Part shown: in pieces, positions 1-12,229 of the stretch
Layout of the letters: every line of letters begins with the position of its first letter
How positions within the stretch are numbered: the first letter of the stretch is position 1
NCBI GenBank assembly: GCA_015501075.1
Contig: JADNYJ010000083.1
Coordinates: forward strand, 1 to 64,000
Source: Gymnopilus junonius
Taxonomy: Eukaryota > Basidiomycota > Agaricomycetes > Agaricales > Galerinaceae
DNA length: 64,000 nt
Direction of reading: 5' to 3'
Made by a program: the position numbers and the translations under genes
Notes under the pieces: model-generated
Told to the model about the DNA's origin: nothing
Database searches by the model: none
The model's input: only the letters and a program-made list of their open reading frames with translations

Positions 1-332
1 AAGACAGAGTCAGTCAACGAATCATTTACCTTTTGTTGTTGTTGTTGTCGCGTTCACGCTCACGTTTCATCGGATCCCCTTGGGCCCTCGGCGTGCTTTC
101 CCTCTCTCTCTCTTCTATCTTGATTATCTTTTGTTCCATCGCCACTGGGATTGGGATTCGACAACTTTTCTCTTATCACTACTGCACGCACGACACGTAC
201 ACGACATTACACGGACACAGACACGGACGAGGCACGAGTCGTATAGCAACATAACGCGACTGAAGCAAGGGGGATTTGGACATCACATTGGACTTGCGTT
301 TGGCTGAACACATCGCGGAAGACCACCCACCC

Positions 333-3300
333 ATGGCCCTCTTCGCACCTGTCACGTACCACCTCTCGCTGCGCTCCTGCCCTCCGTCTCAGCGCAGCTT
401 GACACATTACTGCAGCTTAATGGGGCGCGACGCGCGGAGGGAGGCGTGGGCGATCCGGGGCTTACCATGTCGTGGCTGAGAGTCTGAAATTTGAAGGCTG
501 GGAGGAGGTCGTGAGGCAGGGGAAACCGGAAGGAGAGGGGGAGGGGGCGAACGTGGGAGAATGGGGCGGAAGGCGAAGGGAAAGACTGCACGGACGCCAG
601 GTGGCAGTCGTCACACCCCTCTGGGTGGAACGCAGCGCAGTATTAGGAAAATTACAACCGTAAGTAAAACCAACCAGGACGCGTCCCTTTTTCATGTCTG
701 ACAAAATCATCCTCCACAGTGAACAATTCTTCTCCGCGGATCCCTCTATGTATTCTCGGGATCTGCGCGTGCTCGACCGATCTGCCCTCTTCTGACCTGG
801 AAGTGCTGTCCGCGGGGATAACCGCGCTGGGCGGGCAATGGCGCGTGTCCCTCACCAAGGAGGTCACGCATTTGTTTGCTCTGAGCCCTGATTCGCCGAA
901 ATATTCTACGGCGATTCATTATAAGGAGGAACGGGGTGAAGGTGCTCCTCCCGCATTGGTTCGACGATGTGGTTAAGCTCGGTATGAGGGGCTTGAGTGA
1001 GGACCCATATGAGTGGCCGGAGGTGAGGTTGCTGAAGGGCGTTGACGGGGTTGGGCCGGTGGATAAGGACAGGGGGAAGGATAAGGGTAAATCCAAGAAA
1101 AAGAAAACTCCCCGGCTAAAGAGGTTCAAAACGAGAAGGAAAAGATGAAGCGCAATATATTCGCCACTGCGCACATATTTGCGCAGCCCATGAACGCGTC
1201 TACCCCGCCGAGTGAGAAGGACATTGCGCTCGTCGCTTCCACTTATACATCCACCTCCGGCGGTGGTGCTGGCGCGGTTTCCTCCCCTTTGAACCCCAAA
1301 CACCCGCCGTCAAGTCCAAACGGGAACGCTTCCATCCTCTCAGCGCTAGGCGTAGGCACAGCCGGTAGCTCACCCACCGCCAACGGAAACGGTGCAGGCA
1401 CAGGCATCCAACACCAAATCTTCGCAAACCGGAAGATCCTGCTCAGCCGCACCTTACAGCTATACCACAGCAGACACCAGGCTGTGCGGCTTAATATTGA
1501 GCGGGCGGGGGGCGTGGTGCTTAGATATGATGGGGATGATGAGGAGCAGGAACAGGTGGCGTTTAGGAATGGGAGTGGGAATGGAGTGGCGGTGCATGAG
1601 GAGCAGGGCATGTATGAGAGGATTGGGCGGAAGGAGAAGGTGAGGCGGAGGAGAGAGGCCGAGTTGGTGGGTGAATGTGATGTGTTGGTGACGAGGTGGA
1701 GGTATGGCCGGGCGTATGTCCAGGTGGGTTCGTTTGTGTTCTTTTTAGTTTTAGGTTATGTAGGTTTTAATTTAGGTTACGTAGTGTAGATTGGATTTCT
1801 TCTTCTTCTTCCGCATCTTCCGCATCCTCCACATCCTTTGAATTTGGCTCACCCTTTTTTTTTTTGACAGGCCGTCCGTCAAGCAAAAACAATCGGCACA
1901 CTCGCATGGCTATTCCATGTCCAGTCAACAGGGATATTCTCAAGACCGCTCGATCAGCTAATGCATTATCCAGTTCCGAAGCGGCCGATTGAGGGGTTCG
2001 ACCAACATGTAAGTAGGGTTAAATTTTTTTCGTGCCGTCTTTCTTTCTTTCTTTCCCGCATTTCCCCACTTTTACCTTTTTTATCTTTTCTTCTTCTTCT
2101 TACGCTTGTTCTCTTGGTTGTATTATTGTTCTCATTCCATTCCTTCTTCCTCTCTTCCTTTCTTCCCGCGGCTATCTCTTCATCCTCTACACCTTGCTGT
2201 CTTTTCTTTCCTCTCCTTTCTCCCCATTTCCAATGAAACTGACATTGACGACTACTAATATAACCTCGCTCACCTCTTTCCTCTCCTGCAGGTCGTGACA
2301 GTCACCAACTATACGGGCGAAGCGAGAGAATACCTCAAGAAATTGATCATGTCCATGGGCGCCACCTTTACGCCGAGTATGTCCGGTCAGAATACGGCGC
2401 TAGTTGCTGCTTAGTGAGTGGAGTGGTGTTTTTTCTTGTTTTTTTTTTTTGTTTTTCTCGCAAATTGAAATTTTGGTTTTGTTCTTGTCGTTGTTGGTTT
2501 TTGGGTTTGGGTTTATTTTCTTTCTTTGGGATTTTTTGCCCCTTCCTTTCGCATTTTCAATTTCCTTACTTTCTCTTCTGTTCCTTTTTTTTCTTTTTCT
2601 TTTTTTTTTTGGAAAATTTCCCGATAGCGCCGACGCCAGTGGTGCACACTGCTATTTTCATGCTTCATGCGCATGTAATGGAGGCATTGGGCTGGTGAGA
2701 TTGTTTATTTTTTTTTATTTTTATTTTCGTTTATATCCCATGGATCATCATGGCGATGCCGAGTCCCAGCGGTGACTGCTTCTTTATTTCTGATATCTTC
2801 TTCGTGGCTATTTTCTTTCTTCCCTTGTTTTTTTCACTTGCTCGTTAGTTCTCAGACTTGGACTTGAGCTTGGCTTAACCATTTCTGGACAACGCGGACA
2901 TTCATGGTTTTTCCGAAGTGCGTTGATTGTTTTGTGTGCCCCTGCCATGTGATGAGATCTTCCTTTGATCTTGTCGTGTGCTCTGTTTATTTCGATCCAT
3001 CTTCTCTTGCCGTCCTTATTTTGCTTTCTTTCTTCTGGTCATGTCTTGGGACATCGGTATTCTTGTTTGAGAGGCATTTTACCCTCTTCCTTTCATATGA
3101 CGGTGCCAGCGCTCTGGCACCTGTTGGATGTATACTCTGTCAATGCCATGATTCTAGTGAGGAGTTTGTTGCTCCTGTGCTTCGGAGGACGTTGGTTTCT
3201 TTGCTTTATTGCCTTTTTTTGCTATTTGTGTGTGCGGTGGACGGCATTTTTTTTCAGTATTTTTTATTTCTTGCCTAATATTTTCCTGATGGTCGGTGGC

Positions 3301-6300
3301 GTCATTACTGAGAGACTGTCTTTCTTTTTCATTTTCTTATTATTTGTTTTTTTTCGCCTGCTCTCTTTTAACTTCGAAAGGTTTTCTTTGACTTGATGCA
3401 CTTTTTCTTCATTTCGTTGTCTTTACATCTACATGTACGCACTTTTGATACGGCGCCTTCTTTTCTCTCTGTCCCCTTTCTTTCTCTTTGCTTTTTCTCA
3501 CCAATGAACTCGAGCTTACCCCTCCTTTTCATTCCGCAGTATCCAAGGCACAAAATCGAGCAAAGCAATCTCATGGTCCATCCCCGTCGTCAACCACACC
3601 TGGCTCGAAGACTGCTTCATCCAATGGCGCAACCTGACCCCTGCCAACATCAAATACATCCACTTCCCGCCCGGCGTGGATTTCAGCAAGCTTCTAGGCG
3701 AGCGCGGGCTGCATACCGGCGGTGATGTCGCCGGAGCCGGTACTGGCGCAGCCCAAGAGGGGGGCGTGTTGGTCAATGGGTTCAAGCATGATGTGAACCT
3801 GGGCACGATGGTGGCTGGTGCGCATACGAGAGAGGAGGTGATGGGTCGCATTGAGAGTGAGGCGGAGGAGCTGGCTGAGATGGGCGATGATTTATCTGAT
3901 ATTGATGAGGACGAGGTGGAAGATGAAGCGGAGCGAGGAACGGAAATGCAGCCCCCGAATGGGACTGAGGCGAGCATGAAGGAGGTCGCTGGCCTTGTAG
4001 GTGTGGATGGGACGATTGTGGAAGGGGATCAAGTTGCGCCTATGGATTTGGATTTGGAGAAGAGCCCTGTTATGTCCTTTGAACCGCCGGATGACCTCAT
4101 GGATTTCCAGGGTTTCGACCAGGACCAGCAGTCCGAGATGGAAGTGGAAGGTGGGGCTGAGGTCGAGGTCGGGGTTCAGGAACCCATCAAGTCGCCTGTC
4201 AAAGCAAAGTCAAAGGACAAATCGCCCACAAAGCCAAAATCAACATCTACAGCGGCTCCAGCGCGAGAGTCACCTACCAAGCCTACGTCGTCCAAGCCCA
4301 AAACTCCTTTGAAATCGACCGTCAATGACAAGACTGCGTCCACCTCCAAGACGAAGACGAGTTCTGCGTCTAAGTCCAAATCCAAGGCGATCTCTGTCTC
4401 TGACGTGTCATCTGGGGAAGAAGAGCTTCGGCCTCCGCACGTTGAGGAACAAGTTATTGAGCTGGAGGATAGTTCAGACGAGGAGGAAGCACGGCGCGTT
4501 AAAGTCAAGGCCAAGGAGAAGGAGAACTCGAAGACGACGTCAAAGATGAAGCCCAAGAGGAGGTCTGTGATGGAGGTCGTCATTCAGACGTCGCCCAAGG
4601 GGAAAAACAAGAAGGAAAAGGCCAATACATCGCCACCGGCATCCACGTCCAAGTCAAAGTCGAAATCAAAGGATAAGCCCCAGAAGCACGTCAGTCCTCC
4701 TAGCCAAGATGAGGACGAGGACGAGGACAAGCAGTCGCCCTCTCCACCTATTCGGCCCGTTAAACCAAAGGCGAAGGTGACACCCAAGTCTACATCCAAG
4801 TTGGATGCCAAGGCGAAAGGGAAAAGCAAGGCGGATAAGGCGAAGATGGTGAGCTCAAGCGAGGATGAAGAAGATCGTAATGGGGAGGTTGAGGAAGAAG
4901 AGGAGGATGAGGAGGATGTTGAGCCTCCGCCGCCTAGGCGCAAGCTTGTGCGTCGCCTTCAGAAGCTGCCATCGCCAACTCCATCGCCGCCACAGGAAGA
5001 GGAGGAGGAGGAGGAGCCCACTCCTCCACCGCCGCCACCTCCTAGAAGGAAGGAAACGGCAAAGACGAAGAAGCTAAATATGAAGAAGAAGCCAGGAAAC
5101 GCGTTGAAGTCGAAGATGAAGATGCCGGAGATGCGATGAGACAGCATCGCCGTCGTCCCTGTCAAGAAGACGACTGCCTCTCCTGCTAAACCTGTCTCGG
5201 TCGCTACATCCGCTGGCAGAGGGGGCTTATGAATAAAGCCAAATCTGCTGCGCGGACGAGGGTAAGAGGAAGAGTAAGGGCAAGGAGCCAGAGCTGGAGA
5301 TTCATAGTGACGGCGAGAACGAAGAGGAAGAAGATGCCGAAGAAGCAGAGCAAGGTGAAGGAGGTACCAAGAAGAAGAGAGTTGAAAGCGACGAGGATGA
5401 CGATGACGTGTAGTCGTTAAGAAGAAGGTTTTGAAGAAGAAGGATCAGGAGGAATCTGCGGAAGAGGACGAGGATGAGGAAACCTCGCTCCTGCCGAAGA
5501 AGGCGACTGCCAAGTCATCATCCAAACCTCTGCCCCAATCGACTTCCAAGGCAAAATCTACATCATTAAAGTCTAGAGCAGGTGATGAAGCACAGCAAGC
5601 GAAGAAGGGGCGTTCCAAACCTTTACGCGTGTACGACGAGTCAGACGAGGAGGAGGAAGAAGAAGAAGAAGAAGAAAATATGCTTCCGCCTCCAGCTGAC
5701 TCTGATGACTCTGATGAGCTACCAGCTGCACCGCTGCAGAAGTCTAAGGCTGAGTTGCGGGCGGAGGAGAACAAGAGAAAGGGCAAGGAGCAGGAGAAGA
5801 TTTCGACTTCCAAACCTAAGACGGCCACGAGCGCAAAAGGCAAAGGCAAGAGGCCTGCGACGCCTACGGATACCGAACCCGAAGACCAGGAAGATGAGCC
5901 ACCTCGCAAAACGAAGGCCACTGCCACTGCCACTGCCACGCCCTCCAAGGCGACTCCAAACACTCTTAAACGCGTCACATCAGTCCTGCTGCCCTCTTTA
6001 GAATTATCACCCGAGAAAGTCAAGACCAAAACCCAAGCCAAGGAGAAGGAGAAGCAAGCGGCAAAGGGTAAAGGAAAAGCACAGGCAAAGAAGGTGGTTT
6101 CTGAGGCCGAAGATGAGGAGGAAGAAGAACCGCAGCCACCCAAACCTGCGAAAAGCAGACCTTCCAAGAAGGCCAAGGACGCTTCAACATCAGCACCACT
6201 TCCCAAAGCCAAGTCACGGTCTAAAGCAAAGGTCGCTACGACTGCTCCACGTCATCCTTCAAGTGTCGAATCCGAGGATGAGAACGAAGAGGAGGAGGAA

Positions 6301-7810
6301 GAGGTCACAGCTATCATCAGCCCACGTGCGGCTCGTACTGTCGCTCGTACCGAGAGCATCAGGGCTGTTGCTGGTCAGGTACCAGCTAACGCTGCCACTC
6401 CGTCCAAGTCAACCAAAGCCAAGAAGGGAGTGGCGAATGGTGCTGCCACCAGCACCATTGCATCCACGTCGAGAGCTGCCGTCGCAAGCGTTACCGCAAC
6501 CGTCAGCGTCAAGCCCAAGCCCAAGCCCAAGCCCAAGGCGATGTCGAGACGCGACCAAGAAACGCCCATGGATGTCGACCAATCCGCTTCAGTATCCATA
6601 GCAGATGATGTCAGCATTTCAGTTGCTCCACCTCGTCGATCAGCAGCAGCCAAAGCCACGCAGAAATTGCATGACACGATCATGCCTGATTTATTACAGT
6701 ACGAGGCGCAAAGGAAGAAGGCGGGCAAATCATCATCCAGTTATGCCTTCGCCATGGATGGCGACAGTGTGGACGCAGAGAAGAGGAAGAAGAGGTCTTC
6801 ACAGGAAGTCGAGGAAGTCGAGATTGAGAAGCCGAAGAAAAAGAGAAGGGTTAGCGGTGGGAATAGTAATGATGAAGTGCAGGTGATCAGTAAACCGTCG
6901 ACGACTAAGGGCAAAGGAAAGCAGAAGACTGTTGAGGATGATGCTATGGAAGTAGATGGCGACGGTAAAAGGTATCCTGTTTCGCTTACTGACTGAGTTT
7001 TGTTCGTTAGCTGACCGTTGATGCAGATTGCCCGGCGAGGGCATGCCATCATGACCACTCAGGTGTCCCTGAGGGATGACGTCGTCAAGGTACGCCTACC
7101 TTTCTAGCCCGGTACTATTTCTAACGACCTTATATCACAGGCCTTGAACAAACTTGGGGTGAAGATGACGACTCGACCAAGTGAATGTACACACTTGGTT
7201 GCCTCCAACCTTGTCAGAACTGAGAAATTCCTTTGTGCTCTCGCTTCAAGGGCTCCGTGGGTCGTCACTGAGAAATGGGCCGTCCAAAGTGCTGAGGCGA
7301 GAAAAATTTTACGCAAGTGTTTGCTTTTAAGGGTTATGGCCAAAAACTGACGTATCAATGCACATATAGCTGAGAAAGACTTCATTCTGAAAGACAAGAA
7401 CGGCGAGAATAAGTACGGTGTCGTCCTCGCGGAGTCCCTGAAAAGATCAAAGGCCTGGGCGGTAAACTATTGGCTGGTCATACGTTTTATGTTACCCCGA
7501 AGGTGCCTGTCGATGCCAAGCTCCTGAAGAATGTTGTAACGGCCTGCGGTGGCCAGGTGTGTTTTCGTCTTTAGCTTACGTTTATCGGCCTTTGCTTATT
7601 CCATGATCAAGTTGACAACGCAGACGCCAACTGTTCGTATCATAACGCGGCTCCACTACACGTCACGTCATCTCATGCAAAGAGGATATTGCTATGTGGC
7701 GTCCTCTCGCCTCGCAAGGTATCAAGGTTTATACGCAGGAGTTGGTGTTGACTGGCGCATTGGCGCAAGAGATGCAATGGGACCGGGAAGATTTCTTGGT
7801 TCCAAATTAA
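333..7810 (+). CDS. Rtt107/Brc1-like multi-BRCT DNA-damage protein, frame broken
   Basis: The order of domains is N-terminal BRCT repeats, a long acidic/basic Ser-Lys-rich disordered linker, then a C-terminal BRCT pair, as in the Rtt107 (budding yeast) / Brc1 (fission yeast) replication-stress scaffolds. Seen: a first BRCT with the VVTPLWVERS motif near 620-650, a second near 790-1,020, a third around 1,430-2,008, a fourth with VTNYTGEAREYLKKLI at 2,292-2,413 that continues after the splice as VVNHTWLEDCF, and a C-terminal pair at 7,027-7,810 ending in MWRPLASQGIKVYTQE. Clear exons: 333-659, 720-1,723, 1,871-2,008, 2,292-2,413, 3,540 to about 6,970, about 7,027-7,089, 7,141-7,312, 7,370-7,556, 7,624-7,810. 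About ten single-base frame changes interrupt it (near 380, 468, 755, 935, 1,115, 5,137, 5,218, 5,412, 7,430, 7,650), so no continuous CDS exists as written. The family call is firm; whether the gene is functional is not. Confidence 0.78.
2414..3539 (+). other. 1,126-bp T-rich intron of the BRCT gene
   Basis: The donor GTGAGT follows a split Tyr codon and the acceptor CCGCAG restores it, giving an uninterrupted BRCT core across the junction (ALVAAY then IQGTKSSKAISW). Most introns in this window are 50-80 bp, so this one is some fifteen times longer. It is strongly pyrimidine-biased on the coding strand with many T runs. A 67-bp GC-balanced island at 2,628-2,694 inside it is bounded by AG and GTGAGA. 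Confidence 0.75.
7313..7369 (+). other. GC-AG intron in the BRCT gene
   Basis: The donor is GCAAGT, the usual form of non-GT donors, and the acceptor is ATATAG. Splicing joins AARKIL to PEKDFILKD in phase, whereas reading through hits a stop. The length is 57 bp. Confidence 0.7.
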
Positions 7811-8009
7811 TATTTACCTTTCTTTTGGCGATGAATTCTTCGGATCTTATAATTACAGCATAACGTACATTTTTCCTATACTAACTTGACTTATGGAGTT
7901 CCGGTACAGAAAGATCCAGGAGTCCAGAAGACAGAAGCGCTCAAGCGCCTGCATTAGTAGGCATTCAAACTTCAAAAGACACCTATTGATGCTCTGATGT
8001 AAGATGTAT

Positions 8010-9349
8010 TTACGACAATTTCGCATCCCATTCTAGCAGGAACTCGGGTCTATTTCGAAGCTCCTTCATCTCATGGGCCTTGAGGCGATGTATACAGATA
8101 CTATCCCAAGTAATCGGCCCTTCCTGTCCTCCACGTGCAGGAAAATCGTGCCATCCAGGGACGTCGTTGATTATAAGGGTATCGACGGCGTAAGGAAGAT
8201 ATGGTTCGGGATAGAACCTGGTATGGGAGGTGTCGTTTTCGTTTTTCGGTATCTCTTCAAACTCGATTGTTTTATCAGGAAAGTATCGAAGAGAGGCAAT
8301 CCATGTGCCTATCATAACGTCATCGGAGGGGTAGTGGATGTGATGTGTAAGGGGAGGGTCGGTCGAAAGAAATATGTTCACTAAGGCGGAGCTGAATAAA
8401 TAGAATTCGCGCAGCGCGTTAGTGCCCCTTAGCTATTGAACGTCAAGTCAAAAAACTTACCTGATCATATACCCAATGCCGATGGGGTATGGAAACCACG
8501 GACCTTTCACATGCATGTCCTGGAGATGCTCATCCTTATTGCCGTCCGGTACCGTTGGCAAGAAGTATGTCAGATGGGAACCCATTCGACCTATGATTAG
8601 GGGGTCCTCTCGTGGATTAATTTTCTTGTCTCCGTAAAGCTGAGGGAGACGTCGAGCAAGGGGCATAAAGCGTACGAATGTATCTGAATCAACGGTCAAG
8701 AAATAGTCATAAGTGCTGTTGGGCACTGAGCCAGCCTATGGACAAAGGAAACGTTGTTCTCAGCAATTGAAAGGATAAGAGGATGGAAAAGTCTGCTCAC
8801 CCATTTGAACGCAGCATATCGCTTCTCGGAAATCCTTTCAGGAATATCGTCAATGTCATCCAGCACAATGATATCGTTGTGCTTCCTATTCTCCTCCTCG
8901 ACAAGCCGCCGATCAGTGTTACCCTGCTCAGTATGCGGAGCTGCGCCCACGAAGAAGCGGTAAACCATGGAAATGTCCTTCTCCCCAACTCCCCGAAATA
9001 TATTGTCCCTGAGGGACTGCCGTCGCTCATACGCGTCCACCCTTGTTATGACAGCGATCCGCAACACAAGGGGTTCAGGAAGCGGGACATCCAACCAGTG
9101 AGGTCGTGATACATTGTTGAATACGAATAAGTCTTCAGGAAGGGTGGCTGCGTCAAGAGCAGCTTGAGCACTATGTAATTTCCTTCTCGACCAAAACCCG
9201 ATCAGGAGGAAGATGAAAAGGCTGCCAGATATCCCAAGGAGAAAGCGACGCGTAAAAACGATCCTGCGCCAGGTGGGTTTCGATTTGTAGACGTAGATGT
9301 CCTCTGGATCAGTGGGAAGTGCTGAATAGTGAGTGGCAGGTGGGTACAT
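8010..9349 (-). CDS. GT31-type glycosyltransferase (galactosyltransferase family), type II membrane protein
   Basis: Three exons (9,349-8,801, 8,735-8,461, 8,391-8,010) join in phase to a 401-residue protein with no frame break. Residues about 36-53 form one hydrophobic segment preceded by basic residues, the type II anchor expected of a Golgi enzyme. The lumenal part has a DSD metal/nucleotide-sugar motif at 199-201 (YFLTVDSDTFVRF) and a late SDDVMIG motif at 297-303, matching the DxD and ED-V features of family 31 (beta-1,3-galactosyl/GlcNAc transferases, Pfam Galactosyl_T). Such enzymes transfer a sugar from a UDP-sugar to glycans in the Golgi; the acceptor cannot be read from sequence. 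Its 3' end converges on the BRCT gene about 200 bp away. The ATG at 9,349 gives a short cytosolic tail typical of the fold. Confidence 0.82.
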
Positions 9350-10448
9350 GGGTGAGCTAGAGCCCCTTTGTAGTTGGGAGTTCGGTCAAGAACCTGTACT
9401 CCCAGGCTAGGGGGAAAAATAACGTTAAGCCTGGGATGGTCGCACGCAAAAAATAGCCGACATCAAAGGAGGTGAGGCTATTCTCGGTTGCCACGCTTAG
9501 GAACCGGTGTTATCTGGACTTTTCGGGCACCAAGGACTGATCTGAAGTCGATCTGATCCTCATTGCTCAAATTCATCTGGCCAAGGCAACGACTTAACAA
9601 AGCAGGGGAGGAGAGGTGGAGGATGGAAAGCGTTGCTTTACTGTCTTGCGAGTATGTACAGCGTGGCTGTAATAATGATCTCTTACATCCCAACAATCAA
9701 CATAACTTGGTTTACATCTATTTGCTCCAACTTGAAGAGCGGATTTAGGCGGCCGGGAACTTTGTAGACACACAAAGAAGCACCATTACGTCGAACTCAA
9801 TGCTCAGGCGGATCGCATAGAAGAATAACCTATCGATCAGCGCAGAAGGAGTTCAGGACTCAGGCGAGCCATGCCCAATTATAAAATGAAAATAATTCAA
9901 TAACAACAGCTTCATACAGCGCTCAGCGCCCAGCCGTAGTCAACTGCACAGTATTATCAATCAAGACTTGCCGATGCAACGCGTTCTTAAGATTGTTATA
10001 GATGAGGTCTTTGAAAGACGTTTGGCACCCCACGGTTGTGAGTACTATACGACCAACTGTCCAGCAACTGTCTACGTCCGGATCAAAAACCATACTCTCA
10101 CTAAGCTTTCAGCGCGGATTCTTATTGGGTAAAGGCATCGGTATATGAATACTGGTGTTGAGGAAGATATTCAAATAGAACAGTTGGGTGATAAGGGGCC
10201 TTCTTCCGTAAAAGAATTGTGAATTTATTGGACACGATTGACATCTTATTAGGTCACACGACTGATTCCTTTCCAAAGAAGCGGACAGCTGGTTCAGAAC
10301 TTGAAGCGGACTCTATGAAAAGACGTCTGCGCGAGAAATTGAAAGTATAAATATAATTTCAGTCCCAGAACAAGGGTTCTCAAGCTGCACTATGCTCGGA
10401 CATGACGAAGCCTTGAAAAGAAAGATTGACGTGTCTGTGTGTCTATTT
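9350..10448. other. Intergenic, 1.1 kb
   Basis: This lies between the 5' end of the GT31 gene and the 3' end of the lactonase-like gene, both on the minus strand, so it should hold the GT31 promoter. No open frame with splice-consistent extension, repeat or RNA gene was recognised. Confidence 0.4.
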
Positions 10449-12123
10449 TCAAGCTTTGATGAATGTTGCCAGTCCTTGTATGTTGATGTTCGCTTGGGAA
10501 AATAATAAGGAAGATCCAATGATGTATAAGGCGAAGCGCTTACTGAATGTAACCCCAGCCTTTTCAGCGGCCGACGTGAACCCAAATGCTTGTACTATCT
10601 TGGCATTTGCGGGTATATTGACTGAGAGAACATCAATCGACGCTTCATTGGCACTCAGGACATAAAGGAAACTAAGCGTGATATCAGTCATCGTAAACAG
10701 CCATGATTTTTCAATAAAACGAACTCATTGGAGCCAATAGTAGCTACTTCTCCGTCGAGGACTCCAGAGGTACCAGCGAGTTGATATTGCTAAAGAAATT
10801 CAATAACCATCTGAATGTAACAATTAATAAACTGAAGCACCTTTACAAGACTGGCTTTCAGGTCTTTGTCCACATGGACTTCGGTGACGAGGTTTGTACC
10901 AGTATCGACGGTATAGAAATTGCCAGACTTTGTACTGAATGTCGACCAGCAAAGCGCCACTTCGCCAGGAACAGCGGTGACACTGGCAGTAGCTTCCAGA
11001 CTCGCACTCCTGCCATCAGTACCTCCGAAATCGAATATGTCCACTCCAATGGCTGGATCGGTCGCAAGATAGGCGTTCGAGCCTGGAATAGGCGTGAGTG
11101 AGAAGGGCAAGGCACCACCGGAAGCTGGCGTCGACTTGACGAATTCAGAGGAGAGGGAGCCATCAGGAGAAACAGTCCAAGTGGCAAGGAAGCCTGAGGG
11201 ACGAAAATGGGGATTAGCCAACGAAAGGTATATTGAGATGGGGACATGCCAGGTGCTGTCGGGAAGCCCTTCACGGCTGCGATCACCCTGGAGTCGTCTG
11301 GACTAAATATGACCTGACTAAGGGCGTTCATCGGTCCGTTCGCGGGAGTAGTTTGATTCCGCTTCAAGAATCGAACAGTATTAGGCTGAGGGATGAGTCC
11401 GAAAACTGGGTGGATAGTAAAACAGCTAGCGGCCAAGTGAGAGATGCAAATGAGCGTGAAAGACGATGCACGGTCTTACCTGATACCATTCACTTTCCCT
11501 CCGTTGAGCACGCATGCGTGTGTCGCTTTGGAGTTTATTGCTACGGACACCGGGAATTCGCCAGCGGAAGGTGCGGGCCTACCAACCAGCGTCAACTGAG
11601 TGGGGTCTTCTGGATTGATTCTGAATAGCGAGACGGAATTAGAACCGGGCTGAAGTATTATTATTTCAGGAAATATTGGCAGAAGAAAGACACTTCAGAC
11701 GTACGTTCACAGCCGCTAATAATTTCGCCTTGGAGTTGATTGCAATTGAACCTTGAGAAAATATGGCGTCGGCGGCCTGAGGGGGTGGAGTCGTGATCCC
11801 ATGAAGACCATGGCCTCCAGTGCTGAATCCTTTGACACTTGGTCCCTAGGTATGAACAGTTAGTTGGATCTAGGATCGTGCGGTGGAAAATTCACGTACC
11901 AAGAGCCCATTAGAACCAATGTTGACGGAGACGACCTTATTTCCAGAAGGGTCATTGGTCAAGACTAAGGAATAGTGGACACTTTATCAGTCGAAATGTC
12001 CTGTAGGTGTACGACCAGGTACGTACAGTAAACGGCGCCCGCATTTCCAAAGCTAAAGGATGCAAAGGCAGTTGATCCAAACACCAAAGCGGAGAATAGA
12101 AGACTGACAGAGACAAAAAGCAT
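10449..12123 (-). CDS. Secreted lactonase-like seven-bladed beta-propeller protein
   Basis: Nine exons join with every phase consistent: 12,123-12,027, 11,964-11,900, 11,845-11,705, 11,649-11,480, 11,425-11,250, 11,193-10,841, 10,789-10,725, 10,671-10,544, 10,492-10,449. They give 412 residues. The N-terminus is a signal peptide (MLFVSVSLLFSALVFGSTAFA), so the protein is probably secreted. The body carries repeated propeller-strand patterns (VYFLTNDPSGNKVVSV, VIFSPDDSRVIAAVKG, FLATWTVSPDGSL, VDIFDFGG) and ends in INIQGLATFIKA. This resembles the fungal 3-carboxymuconate-cyclase-like / lactonase propeller family (Pfam Lactonase). Family members include 6-phosphogluconolactonase and muconate cycloisomerase relatives, but the substrate of the secreted basidiomycete proteins is not known. 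The intron at 11,194-11,249 appears to use a GC donor. The gene is intact despite eight introns. Confidence 0.8.
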
Positions 12124-12223
12124 GTCGAAAACCCTGTAACAGGAAAAAAACGTCGGAGCAAGGGACGAAAAGATGAACTCGTTTGAGATCCCTCCAAGTG
12201 AATAATGTCGATCTGAATAAGAG

Positions 12224-12229
12224 TTTATA
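12224..12229 (-). promoter_or_regulatory. TATA-like box of the lactonase-like gene
   Basis: TATAAA on the minus strand lies about 100 bp upstream of the ATG at 12,123, a normal fungal spacing. Confidence 0.4.

Noticed and set aside
1961..3396. Several Phe/Leu/Ser-rich frames suggesting membrane proteins
   Set aside because: Produced by T-rich intron sequence of the BRCT gene; splice junctions on both sides explain the region.
4176..6212. Minus-strand Ser-rich frames
   Set aside because: Antisense of the GAG/AAG-rich linker exon of the BRCT gene; no independent start, domain or splice support.
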